Shown one piece after another: positions 47,001 to 57,700 of a stretch of 64,000 nucleotides of DNA. The notes below the pieces were generated by a model. The model was not told where the DNA came from. It saw only the letters and a list, made by a program, of their open reading frames with translations, and searched no databases. Each line of letters begins with the position of its first letter. Position 1 is the first letter of the stretch. The DNA comes from Halictus rubicundus (taxonomy: Eukaryota; Arthropoda; Insecta; Hymenoptera; Halictidae). The DNA lies in NCBI RefSeq assembly GCF_050948215.1, contig NC_135164.1:7507116-7571115 (forward strand), written 5' to 3'. Made by a program: the position numbers and the translations under genes.

Positions 47001-50000
47001 TTAAGGCCGGTACATTGAAATAAATTCACTAGGTTAAACTATTGCGCAACACCAGCTACATAGTTCCCCCGATACCGAGTAATGACGCGAACCATGCATA
47101 GCAGAGATCGCAAACGCAAATCCGTTGCGCGGAGACAGCTCGTTTCAGTGGACTCGACGTCTCAGAACGTAATTAAGATGTATGATGGCAAAGCTAACAA
47201 CCGTGAATGTACAGGCTGTAAAGGAATGTTCGGCGTTGGCTATCGTAAGCGAATTCTTCATCTTCGGATCAATGAAGATCTGTAAGATCTTTTTGTTACG
47301 TCTTATTCTACTACGAGGACAAAAAGTCTTAAAAGAACCATAGGTCAAATATCAACCTAGACAACTATGTTACAGTTTCGATAGTTTGCAAAAAAAAGCT
47401 ACAATTTGCAACATACGTCGAAAAATTATGGTTCGACCAACCAGCGGTAGATTTTATATGCAAAAATACGTCGATGAAAGTGAATAACACTTTTTCATTT
47501 AGAGCTTCGTGTTCGAGGTAATCAATGTCAGAGATCAGGATCACGCGTTCGCACCTGATTATAGTTACATTTTTTACTGTTTGATTCCCTTGATAACAAA
47601 ACCCTAAATGAAAAGATGTCGTTCTTTCTTATCGACGTATTTTGGCACGTAAACTCTACCCCTAGTCAGTCACGCCATAACTTCGTACGTATACTGCAAA
47701 TAAAATCAGTTTGTGAAATTATGGCAACTTGAACGTACAATAGTTTTCCGAAAGAAGGGAATATTAAAAGTTGATCCATGGTTCCTTCGAGAGTTTTTAC
47801 CCTTGCAACAAGTAGAATGCGAGGCAAAAAAAGAAAAGATTTGACCTTGAAATTCAAGGTCAAGGTCAATTTCGCGGCAACTTTGATTTCACAGATCTCC
47901 ATCGATTCGGAGGTGTATAATACGCCTACGATGGCCAAGACCAAGCAATTCTTTACACCCTGCGCGCACACACACACACGTGTACAGATATGTACACGTA
48001 CCATTGACCTGAATAGGCCTCGCGGCGATCCGTACGATCTAGACGATCTAGAAGGAACGGACAAGAGTTCAACGCTCTCAGTCGTATGCCGGGCACTTCA
48101 CCGTAATATTTTTCTTCCTTTCGATCCGAGCGATTGTTAGGTTTCGCGAAAAGCGAGCTCCGAGACACGAAGCGACGGCACACAAAGGACTCGCGGAAGA
48201 AACCACCACGAAATTCCGGGTCGATCGTGCGATCCCTCGCGAAACCACGCCATTCACCATTCTGCTTCGCTGTCTTTGCCGTTAAAGGGAAATCCCTCGA
48301 GAACCTATGAGCGTGAACCGCCGAAACGGAAACGGATTACGTCATAAGCATGTTCAGCCGATTCTGTTTGCCTGGAATCGTATTGAATTTCACGCGCCGG
48401 CCGGCGTCAATAGAATTCATCGTCGGAAAATATTTCCGAGGATCGATAGACGCGAAATGCTCGAACAAAGTCCGGAATCCTTTTTGCCCTCTTGAGGGGA
48501 ACGGTCCCCACCACGTCGATCTCTTCGATCGAAGGTGACGTGCCTCTTCTGTCCGCCGATTCCCCCATTTGGCTGCTGAAGAAAGATTCATGGAGTAGAA
48601 ATTAATTTGCTCGGCGGGGGGATCGGCCGACTGACAATGAGAGAGAGTTCACGTTTCCCGCGGCGAGGAAGAAATGGCATGGGAACGTGCACGGAGTGGG
48701 AGTTACTTTCCTGAGCGGGGGAAGCTGCAAAGTTCGAGTAAGCGGCAGAAATGGAGAAGAAGTGCTATTTTTGTTTTCGCAGATCTATTGCTTATAACAA
48801 AATACGCAACTTTGCCATTTGAACCATCCCTCTGGCTCTAATAGTTTCCGAGATATTCGACCCCCGACTTTGAGGGCTGTTTTCACCCCTTCAATGGGGA
48901 CGATGGACGATACAAAAGAATATCTGACGAATAGTTTTCGAAGAACTATCTTTTCCCAAAGTTTCAATCGAAATCGGCGCGTATTGCTTCGGTTTATTCC
49001 CTTGTCAGAAGCGTTCGAGTCTTCGATCTGTTTACCAAGGTTTTCTTACTCATTGTCAGTACGGTATGAATTATACAGCGTGCGGCCGAATAGCATGTAC
49101 AAGCGGGCACGAGGTGATTCCTTATGAAAAAATGAGGGAAACATATAGAATAAAATTTTTTCGTCCGCAGCTTCGTTTTCGAGAAAATCGAATTTGAAAA
49201 TGCAGCGAATACGTGTGCTGTTAGATAGGAATGGTCCGCCGCGTCTGATCATGATCAGCCAATTCTACTTCCTGCATGTACTGAAGCACACGAAAGACGG
49301 ATTTTTATACTGAATTTTTACGAAAACGAGCTGTCGAACGAGAAAATGCTATTCCTTTCTCCGATTCGTTCTTACACGCAGAATCGCCTACTTGTGATTC
49401 GGCAGCACCCTGTATAAAGTGTTCTATGTGTCATACGAATGTTGACTGTGTTTTTTAACACCCTGTACAGAGTAGGAAATCATTTTTGGTACGTGTCTAA
49501 ATTTAATTGTGAGTGAGTTGATCATGAAGAAACTTGGCAAATAGTACTTGGATGTCTATCAGTACTGTGTCTGATCATTCCTCGATATTTCTACTTATAG
49601 TATGAAGAATGGTAAACAAGTACTAGAAGAATACGGTTTAATTAGTGTCGATTTCATGTTCTGATCACTAATAGAAATTCTTAAGAAAAATATATTAATC
49701 CACAGTATTGTTGACACTTATGAACAATAAAAAATGAACAGATATTAAAAATTTCACCAAGTAAACTGGGTTTCTACGTTAATTGGATTCTTACGCGCCG
49801 TATCCAGTATCAATTGCTTCTTATCAGGGACACGTGACATTTTCGCATATTCCCTTTCTTACGAGCCTAGAAGACACCGATAAGGGTATTTCCATGGCAA
49901 CCATTGATCCTGTGGCACTGCCCGATCCACCCGAACGCCACGTTTTTCTGACTCGTGTGTTTCCTGTGCGTTTCTTTCATTTCGATGGCTCGTCCGTCAG

Positions 50001-53000
50001 CTTTCTCATTTTCACGAATGATTTACTAAGCCGCAACAGAAACGCTCGTGACGAGCGGAACTAAACAAGAAAGTATAGTGATTACGCGACCCACTGGCAG
50101 TCAATCCTACGTATTCAATCTTTCACAGGTAGGACCATCTCGGTTGGAACCTTCTTCGCGACAATCACGAATTATACCGAATATACCATGCCCTGACTGT
50201 CACGGTTCGTTTTCTGCAAACACATTGTTGCAATCAAAGATATTTTACAGAAAATGTAAAGTTTGTACACAGGGTGTCCACCTAACTCGACCAACTTGAT
50301 CGCCTCTCTTATTATTGACAATAGAAACAAATGCCAGAAGATTACACGACTGGGTCCGAAGGGACAAACATTAGGGTAGACAACAACTTCTTCTGAAGGA
50401 CATATTTTTCGAGATCTCAGGATCATCGAGGAAAAATGAGGAAAAGACGAAAACAATTCGCAGAAGATGCAAGATACCTCTTTGTAAAACGTGTCTTGCG
50501 AACAATCATATAGAATATGAAATCACGTTTATAACAAAAATATTACAAATTGATTCGTTGACAAGTTAATTCGCAGCCCTTTGTTCTTGAATGTATTAGC
50601 TGCTCGCGATCAACTAAAATAGATTCTACTCTTCAGAATAACGAAGTTCCGAATTAATATATTCCGTTAATAAATTCTTATAATGAGAAGGTGTGTATGG
50701 CACACTGAGAAAGATGAAGTGGGACACGTACGTTCTACAAGAAAGAACGATTGGGACGGTTACGTTTCCGTTTGAAATATTAACACAGGAGTTTCAGATT
50801 CGATGTACACCCCCAGATAGATGGTATCGATTTCTAAAAGAAAAAGAAAGAACACCCAAATAGAAAACCTTGGGTCGAGAAGGTCGGAAACGACGTATCG
50901 TGTATTGTTGAAATAACAGAACCGTAAACAGAGAGATATCCGCAGAGGTCGTTTCGTAAAGTCCATTCTGTTTTCCTTTTCGCAGGGCAGAGGACTGTGT
51001 GAATGGCACTTTGCTCAAGGAAATCCCGGTCCCAGAGCCGCACATCAACTTTACGAGCTTTCTGAATATATACGAGAAGAGCTTGCAGTATCCCTTCGAT
51101 ACTACGAACGTCTACATGCCGGCTCAACGATCGCTCACGATCTACAATAGTTCCCGTCTCTACATCAACCTGGAGGGCTGCGTGAACACGCTCAAGGGCG
51201 AATGTAAAGATTTTCTTACTAGCCACGGCCGGGATGGCGACAACCAGACAGCACAGAGTAGATACCCCTGTTACTATAATAAGGTACGTATATTTAATAG
51301 GGGAAAATATTTCAAGAAAACTTTTTCATCTTTCAACCCTGAGACGTGCGTTTGTTTCACTTTCAACCCCGTGCCATCTCATTCTTCTTCGCGCGGCAGG
51401 GTCAATTTCTCAGAAGCTATACTCGCTGACATTGACCGAGAATGCAGCATAATACATCTCTACGGAGAATTTTTCCCTTCCAGTTATTTCATTATTATTA
51501 GACTGCGGCTTTGCATGCGAATTTTTACATTTATACAGGGTGACCGTTGACTGGTGGTACAACCGTAAAGGGAGTGGTTTCTGCGTAAAATAATAAGTCG
51601 AAAACGTAGAATAAAATTTGTTCGTGCGAGGCTTTGTTTTCGAGAAAATCGAATTTGAAAATGCGCGCTATTGAAGAGGAATTGTCTGACGCGTCTGGTC
51701 ATGACCGACCGATTCTACTTCCTGCAAATTGCTAAGCACGCGAACTAGACGGACTTTCAAAATCGATTTTCTCGGAAATAAAGCCTCGTGTGAAAAAATT
51801 GTACTTTTGTTTTCGATGTATTTTTTATGCGAAATACATCGTACCACCAGTTACCGATCATCTTGTATTTAAAAATGACTAAGAGTTTTATACTATTTCA
51901 AAGGGAAAAATTTCATTGTAATTTTTCAGACATTTTCGTATGTCGGGTTTAGGCGATCAAAAATAATTTGAGTGCACAGTATCCACAGTTTAAGTATTAC
52001 CCTAACGTCTGACATTCAATGATGATGATGAACGATGATTAAAACTTAATATTCTATTTTCAATCAGCATGGGAGGCATATGTATGTGTATTTCTAGTGG
52101 TGCTTAAAACATTCACACAATTAATTACAGGTCACTTGAACATCAAATTCATAACACTCCAGCGTATTATTTCGCAGTGCATACACGTTCGGTTTATAAT
52201 TATCCACCTAGCAAGTGGATGCACACGCTACTTCAAATGCACTCATGACACGGTTGCACGTGAAACGCGAATTATAATTTACTGGGTATACCCTTGCACG
52301 ATAATTTTATACCGAAGATGAAAGGAACGTTTGTCCATTACTAGTATTAAATGTTTTTCATAATTCTGTTTACTTATTTCATCTGGGACACATTATTCAA
52401 TGATGATTAAACCCTTACGATGTGGTGTTAAACCAAACAGACAAATTTTGACCAATTTAGCATTAAATGACCCCATTTCATGTGCAATTCTAAATCATAT
52501 AAAAACCATTATGCCAGTGACTTTCAGGTGGTTTTATAATTTTGTGTTTATGCTATTAGTATAATGAAGTTACGCGTGCTGTTGAATCGACTGATGCGTC
52601 TGATCATGACCGACCAATTCCACTTCTTGCGAATGCTAGGTCAAAACAACTCCTCGCGTGAAAAAATTCGAATTTTAAATAAACAGAATAGAATACAATT
52701 TATTTTAAATAAATAGAAATTAAAAATTACAAGAAACGTAATTTGCACAGTAGTCAGTTCTTTGGACAGCTCTGATCTACATCGCAGTTTCACAGCACTT
52801 TTGCCATTTTCAATTATTAGTAGCTCATTGCAACCTTAATCGATTCTGATGAAACAGCATGTATATAACTAACTTAGTCCTACAAAAGGTATATTTTAAA
52901 TTTTCATTATAGGCACAGATAAGAAAGTTAAAAATCGAAACCTTCACTTTTTTCTTCGGAATTTTGACGAATGGTAATTTTTAAATCATTTCTTTCATAT

Positions 53001-53772
53001 ACATTACCCGATAAACTAATCATTCTAACATCTCAAACAACACCCAAGTGGTTTGTAATTAACCCTTAGCACTCAAATGGCGACTGTAAGGCGACACTAA
53101 AAATTGCTGTACCATTATCCAAAATATTTTTATTAAGTTTGTTTGTATTCAATAAATTACTAAAGATTTCAGTATTGTACGAGTAAATTGCACAATCTTC
53201 GTACCTATAACATGAACAAAAAATATATATATAGAGAAGGGAAATATTCTAGGTCGGAAGAAATGTTTCGTTTTGGAGTTCAAACAGCTTCGAGTGCAAA
53301 GGGTTAAATATGTTATTAGTTTTTAATCGGGGTCCACCTAATTTTGCCCCCGACCGTGGGTACATCTAGTTTTGAGGTATATCGAGACGTGACAATTGTT
53401 TAATTGATTCCACCTAATTTATAGACACGGCCAGCTGTGCGCCGCGCCGGCATAATTCGTTTCTGACCCGTCGCACGACCGGAATTGTTCCAGAACAACT
53501 CGTACTTCGTCGTGGCACGTTTCGACCTGAACAAGACGCGAACGGAATTGCTGATCGCGGTGATCGTGCCGTCCGGGCTGTTCGTGATGAGCCTGACGAC
53601 CCTGGTGATCATAACTCGATCGGTGCAGGTCGGCGACGACGCGAAAATGCGTTGCCGTTACTGCGTCGACAAGCAGCAGGTGGAGGGCGAGGACGAAGGT
53701 TTGGTCGAGGCGACGCCGTCCTCTTCCCAAGGTCACATGAACGAGAACGAGATCAAGAGTATGGAGCTTTAG
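40921..53772 (+). CDS. Gene C: TipE/TEH-family sodium-channel auxiliary subunit, long form, five exons
   Basis: Exons are 40921-41063, 41703-41913, 46271-46725, 50986-51283 and 53494-53772. They join in frame to 461 residues. Membrane segments lie at about residues 20-43 and 387-409, separated by a loop rich in cysteines and with about a dozen N-x-S/T sites. It contains NCGWASCGEWCL, repeated FNCSLGHC- and SCQSSRC-type cysteine motifs, LEGCVNTLKGECKDFL and RYPCYY. These align with gene A along the whole length (YMPSxRAF, VMCxT, RSVxVGDDAKMR), so A and C are paralogues. The role, modulation of the Para sodium channel at the neuronal membrane, is inferred from the family. The ATG at 40921 is the first ATG of the frame. 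An open extension follows the TAG stop. It is most likely a TEH2/TEH3/TEH4-type member; exact orthology is not settled. Confidence 0.92.
41703..41913 (+). CDS. Gene C exon 2
   Basis: The acceptor is TTAATTCCAG. It codes for AFHAGIEPDPVMCQT, the NCGWASCGEWCL core and the loop to ISCPK. The donor is AAG before GTATGT, phase 0. Confidence 0.92.
42080..42536. mobile_element. long foldback element in gene C intron 2
   Basis: Arms of about 190 bp on each side are inverted copies with scattered mismatches. Shared blocks include TATGTAATCCTGTAGATTTT, GGCGAGAAAATG, AATCCAAGTTTTAAT, AAAAGTTATGCGTGT and GGGCGCCGCCAT. The short centre holds CACCTAGCGACTCCGAGACG. A one-arm relative lies at 56908-57052. 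Non-coding. Confidence 0.82.
42537..46270. other. remainder of gene C intron 2
   Basis: Contains CpG-richer patches at 42.8-43.3 and 43.7-44.2 kb with unrecognised frames up to 144 codons on the minus strand, and the dispersed repeat copy at 44933-45140. No exon-like frame similar to TipE proteins was seen. Confidence 0.45.
44933..45140 (+). repeat. dispersed GCCGGGGTCA repeat, copy 4
   Basis: The best-preserved copy, starting TTAACCCTCTGTGCCGGGGT and ending TGACTCCGGCATAGG. The TTAACCC start recalls piggyBac-type targets, and the two ends (GCCGGGGTCATTCGTGACCC and the complement of TGGGTCAGAAATGACTCCGG) form an imperfect inverted repeat. Confidence 0.7.
46271..46725 (+). CDS. Gene C exon 3
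   Basis: The acceptor is TTCCTTCTAG. It codes for VNMAAVKRYNCNNGSEC through the two cysteine modules (GVFNCSLGHC and GFFSCQSSRC), FTCDRYCPK and IFASCMAVSRERGTV. It ends two bases into an arginine codon before GTAAAA. The last two motifs correspond to YNCDRRC and MMASCYGIFN in gene A. Confidence 0.92.
46726..49073. other. first part of gene C intron 3
   Basis: Short or low-complexity frames only. Two opposing frames at 47666-48140 (132 and 120 codons) cover the same bases and show no domain. Confidence 0.45.
49074..49414. mobile_element. foldback miniature element, TACAGGGTG family, copy 2
   Basis: The left end TACAGCGTGCGGCCGAATAG pairs with the complement of 49395-49414 (TACAGGGTGCTGCCGAATCA). 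The interior has TTTTCGAGAAAATCGAATTT and GCGTCTGATCATGATCAGCC as in the copies at 11854 and 51534. Its arms are more diverged than in the 11854 copy. It lies in intron 3 of gene C. Confidence 0.7.
49415..50985. other. remainder of gene C intron 3
   Basis: AT-rich, no recognised exon. A frame of 93 codons at 49783-50064 has no TipE-like motif. Confidence 0.45.
50986..51283 (+). CDS. Gene C exon 4
   Basis: The acceptor is CCTTTTCGCAG. It codes for AEDCVNGTLLKE through NFTSFLNIYEKSL, NSSRLYINLEGCVNTLKGEC and RYPCYYNK. The donor is AAG before GTACGT, phase 0. Confidence 0.92.
51534..51867. mobile_element. foldback miniature element, TACAGGGTG family, copy 3
   Basis: It begins TACAGGGTGACCGTTGACTG and ends GTACCACCAGTTACCGATCA followed by TCTTGTA. 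The ends match those at 11854-12202 and the inner TTTTCGAGAAAATCGAATTT occurs in both. It is inserted in intron 4 of gene C, right after a solo GACTGCGG end at 51501. Confidence 0.8.
51868..53058. other. middle of gene C intron 4
   Basis: AT-rich. A fragment of the foldback family lies at about 52568-52660 (ACGCGTGCTGTTGAATCGAC and CGTCTGATCATGACCGACCA). No exon was recognised. Confidence 0.5.
53059..53307. mobile_element. TTAA-flanked miniature element (piggyBac-like ends), copy 2
   Basis: It starts TTAACCCTTAGCACTC and ends GAGTGCAAAGGGTTAA, so GCACTC/GAGTGC extend the terminal symmetry. TTAA is present at both borders. Non-coding, 249 bp, about 190 bp upstream of the last exon of gene C. 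Confidence 0.7.
53494..53772 (+). CDS. Gene C exon 5
   Basis: The acceptor is ATTGTTCCAG, phase 0. It codes for NNSYFVVARFDLNKTRTE, the second membrane segment and the tail with RSVQVGDDAKMRCRYC, ending NEIKSMEL before TAG. Confidence 0.92.
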   Translation, partial: NNSYFVVARFDLNKTRTELLIAVIVPSGLFVMSLTTLVIITRSVQVGDDAKMRCRYCVDKQQVEGEDEGLVEATPSSSQGHMNENEIKSMEL

Positions 53773-53859
53773 CAGTCTAAGCCACCCGGGACGAGCAGCG
53801 TGCTTCGATACGAGAGGGTGCCATTGATCGACACCGACGAAGCTGAGGACTCGTTTTAA
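53773..53859 (+). other. open in-frame extension after the gene C stop codon (candidate readthrough)
   Basis: Directly after TAG the same frame stays open for 28 codons to a TAA at 53857-53859. It begins QSKPPGTSS and ends VPLIDTDEAEDSF. The acidic end resembles the acidic last exon of gene B. The context TAG-CAG is of a type known to be leaky. Translation of this part is inference. Confidence 0.45.
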
Positions 53860-53874
53860 GGGGGCCATTCGACC

Positions 53875-53899
53875 GACGCGACGCGACGCGACGCGACGC
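53875..53899 (+). repeat. (GACGC)5 pentanucleotide repeat
   Basis: Five consecutive GACGC units lie just after the extended frame of gene C, probably in its 3' untranslated region. Confidence 0.85.
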
Positions 53900-54550
53900 T
53901 ACGTTCCGTTCCGTCTCGATTAAAATTACAGTGAATTTGATCGATGCCTGCCGAGCGAACGTTCGCGCGTACCTTCCACGCTGTTTTCATCGCGACCACT
54001 ATGACGATCACGACCAGTGACGCACCGGGAAATCGATGCAGAGATATCGAATGTCAAGTGTGGGCGGCGTTGCTTCCGACGCCGGTAAATTAATCGAATG
54101 TTGTTTCAGCGACACCCTCTGCTTAACCCCTTGCCTTAAAATGACCTATCCAACACGTTGCGGACTTCGGACACCAAAATTGATTATTTTTAACTCGCGA
54201 AAGAACGCCATTTCAAGCAGAATAACTTTTTAAAAATTGAGGGACCTTGTTTTAATCGATTAGAGGCATCGGTTCACTGAACGAAAAAAAGATTTCGAAA
54301 ATATTGCAATTGATAGGAATTACGTGAGGAAATAGAAATGGCACTTTTTAACACTTTTCTGTTTGAGCTTGCAATGAAAATTTAAACGCTTATGTAGATC
54401 TCCGTTAGTTACACACATGCTGAAAATTTCATCGAAATCGGTTAACACAGAACCGAAGAAAAAATCAGTTCGTTTGATCCAATTTTGGAAAAGTTATTCT
54501 GTTTCAGAGGGCGTTCGAGTACTTACGAGAGCGACTGTACGTAATAACTA
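53900..54550. other. 3' flank of gene C
   Basis: No AATAAA was found close to the stop; an ATTAAA at 53919-53924 is the nearest variant poly-A signal. No further gene-like frame was recognised. Confidence 0.4.
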
Positions 54551-54717
54551 GACTGCGGATCTTTACGCAAAATAAAAAATATTTACATTGATTGCAAGAC
54601 ACGGGAAATAAAAATTATTTCATTAAGCTGAAACCAATACGCTGCTGCCCTTAAATCTTGTTAGTATGTCCACTATGCTTTAAATTGTGATTACCCATTT
54701 GCATAAAATCCGCAGTC
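54551..54717. mobile_element. GACTGCGG-ended miniature element, copy 2
   Basis: The left end GACTGCGGATCTTTACGCAA (after TA) pairs with the right end TTTGCATAAAATCCGCAGTC. At 167 bp it is the clearest complete copy of a family whose single ends recur through the window. Confidence 0.65.
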
Positions 54718-57700
54718 TGGTGATAACAGTCTAATCAATTTACACTTGACTCTGAAACAGCGCAAGCTACTTCGTTTGTCATCGATGCGTAATTAGATCG
54801 TCGGACGTACCGGAATAGCACGCCTACGTTTTAGTCTGAAACCTTGGAACGAAATTCTAAGGCAAGGGGTTATGGCTTTTCACTTTGGATGACGATTCGT
54901 CCACAATGGATTATGTTAGGATTATTTTCACCTGTGTTTCACACAGAATGATCAAGTGTAGTGAAACAGCAGTGAGAAGTCTAAACACATTCGAACAAAT
55001 GAGCGGTGTTCATAGTGATCGTTCAGTTTCGATGCTCCGTTTCGATGTACCTATACATATTTGCGGCAGGGAAGTTGGAAAATCTCATTTTTATTTGAAG
55101 ACTCAGCGAATCGAATGCAATCATCCAAAGTGAAGAAGCGTAAATTCGCCCTTACTCGCGAGAACTGCACGAAGCCTGGACGAGGCTGAGCATGGCGATG
55201 ACTCTGCGGATCGAGGAGCCTCGAGAACTTTCGATAGGGATCCATAAAGATCGGAATCACCGGGGCAATGAAGCTTCCCAGTGTGGACGGCGCGAGACGA
55301 AAGCGTTTTCTGATAAATAGCCTGTTTACTTGGGTGAGCCGCACGGATCGGTGCATCGAGGAGTCTTGTGAACTCTAAGGTAGAGAGATTCATTGAGATT
55401 CGAGTCCCCGGAGCTCCGCTGCTCGCCATTGTCGATCAGACGGAAACGTTTTCTGAATTATGATCGTACCTTTCCGGTAAGCCGGCAGCTTACCGTTGAA
55501 ACTGTTTTCGTTTCGTGAGCGTTCATGCCTTTCGATTGTGTTACGCGAACGTGCGTATACACTGGAGCTCGTGGAACCGTTCAGTTCACGATTGGGAATG
55601 ATTTCTCAACCTTTTGACAATGATGGCAACCGTTGCTACCCTCGATTTAACCTCGGTCGATGCCTGATATACTTTGACCCCAGTTTCCGAGGATTCGTGG
55701 GCGGCTTCTATTACTCGGCCTAAGTCGGACAAATCCAAGGATATCTTCTCGAAATTCTGTCGCGTATATCACTTCAGTGTCCTCCCTGTATTTTAGAAGA
55801 ATAAGGACGCGATTATTTAGAAACTGCTTTGGGGAACTCTGTCTAGTTTCGAATCTGAAACCGTACATGATCGCTAGGAATCTTTTCTGAGAAAATTAAT
55901 GAACTTTTCCTAACGAGAAATGAAAGATCGAAGAAATCAAAGACGTTTTATTTGGTAGATGGTCGAACAATTTTCTTGAATGCAAACTTTCTTTTTTGAT
56001 TCCATTTTCGTGTTGAACGGCAGACATTTTGGAAAACAATAATTTTTTTTCAAAAACCTTACTGCTCCAAATTATATATTAACAGAATCTTCAATTTTCC
56101 GTTTCTGATGATCCATAAATAATTTCTCGCAAAGAAATTGATAACCTGACATTTTTAATAATTTTCCTAGAAAAAATTAGACTACAAGTTGTAGAATACA
56201 TGCAACTTCAATTAAAATGCTCGTTTGAGAAAGTAGTACAGTAATTTTTTAACAAGAAAATCCTAAAAATCACATGTCTTTTGGATCATTGACTAGACAT
56301 GGTACCTTAAAGTATAATGTTGCTGTAAATGTACTTATTGTTGTTTGTTACTCTGCTGACAAATAACACAGAAGAGTCTGGTGTCCTTCAGGTTCGGATT
56401 TAGTCTGATGGGGAAACAAACGTGTATCGACGAGTTATGTTCCAAAGTATGTTTAAAAAGTTGCATAGCGGTACAAATTAGCCGTCAAAAACATCTACAC
56501 TCCGAGAATTAGGATGTTCAAAATATTACGAGCTCAAATGGATGCAGAGATGCATTTCTTAATTTTTCAGCAACATCAATTTTGCGAGAATAATGATATA
56601 ACTGCATCTTCAGAGGTCATGAACGTTGATTGCAACAGCATTACTGTTAAACGGAGCTTTTAATCAAATAAATATAGTAATGTCTTGAAATATGTGCAAG
56701 GGAGTTGCTCGATATTTGTCACATGACACGGGATTAGATATATCGACGAGACAATATTAATTCAGTAACAAAATCTCCTTCTTCATAATTATTTCTTCAT
56801 GTAAATATGCTTGTCACATTTTTCTGATTAAAACGAGATCAAACACGATACACTTCAGATCATATTTACCCGTTTAATTGACGGTTCAGTAATTTTCAGG
56901 ACAAAGTGTAATCGCTCAACTTTAAACACGCATAACTTTCGAACCAGTGAATTCCTCGCCTTAAAACTTCGATTTTTGGCATTGTCTCGTCAAAGTGTAC
57001 AGGATTACATAGTAAAAAGTTAAAAATTTCTGGGTTGTCAAGGTGAAGTTCAGCCAAAAGTGTTATCGCGTTTCGTGTACTCGCTATCCTTTCCTACGTT
57101 CGAACCTAACAGGAAGAGATCAAAGCAATAGTGCTTAATAAATCTTATTTCGATGCAGAACTTTTTCCATATGTCAAGACATTATTGTAGATCGTGGTTA
57201 CGAATGATTCACAAGCCTTTTTTAAACTGTTTTCGGTGAATACGTGCCTTAAGAGACACAGACGAGTTGCACTGAAAGATAAGTTACGGGAAGAAGACTG
57301 ATTTTTCGGTGGCCATAAGCGTCTCTCACAGTCGAAATCTAACGACTACTGGATCCTATACATCATTCGGTAATCGAGTTTGTCGTCATGCACCTTCTGT
57401 AAGAACGCACAACAATTGTGTTCGAACTTGATACTTTAGTAATCATCGTAGTGATCATTTCGCTCGAACAAATGAAACACGCAGAAACATTTCTTAGCTA
57501 GCATAGTAATGCTTACAACGTTCGGTAAGTGTTGAGGATAGAATGGAGATTTCGATAGATCTCAGACGGTCTTCCGGAAGAAAGAAAATGGCCACGCGAG
57601 AAGTCGAAGCATTTCAAACGATTCCCGCCGACGGGGCCAACGTAATTAGAAACGTATCCATGAGCATTCCACTATCTTCTCAACGAAATCCTATTTGAAA

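Noticed and set aside
47666..48140. Opposing 120-132-codon frames in intron 3 of gene C
   Set aside because: They cover the same bases on both strands, include a CA microsatellite and show no domain.
53419..53868. 149-codon minus-strand frame over the last exon of gene C
   Set aside because: It is a shadow of exon 5; the plus strand has the membrane segment and motifs of the family.
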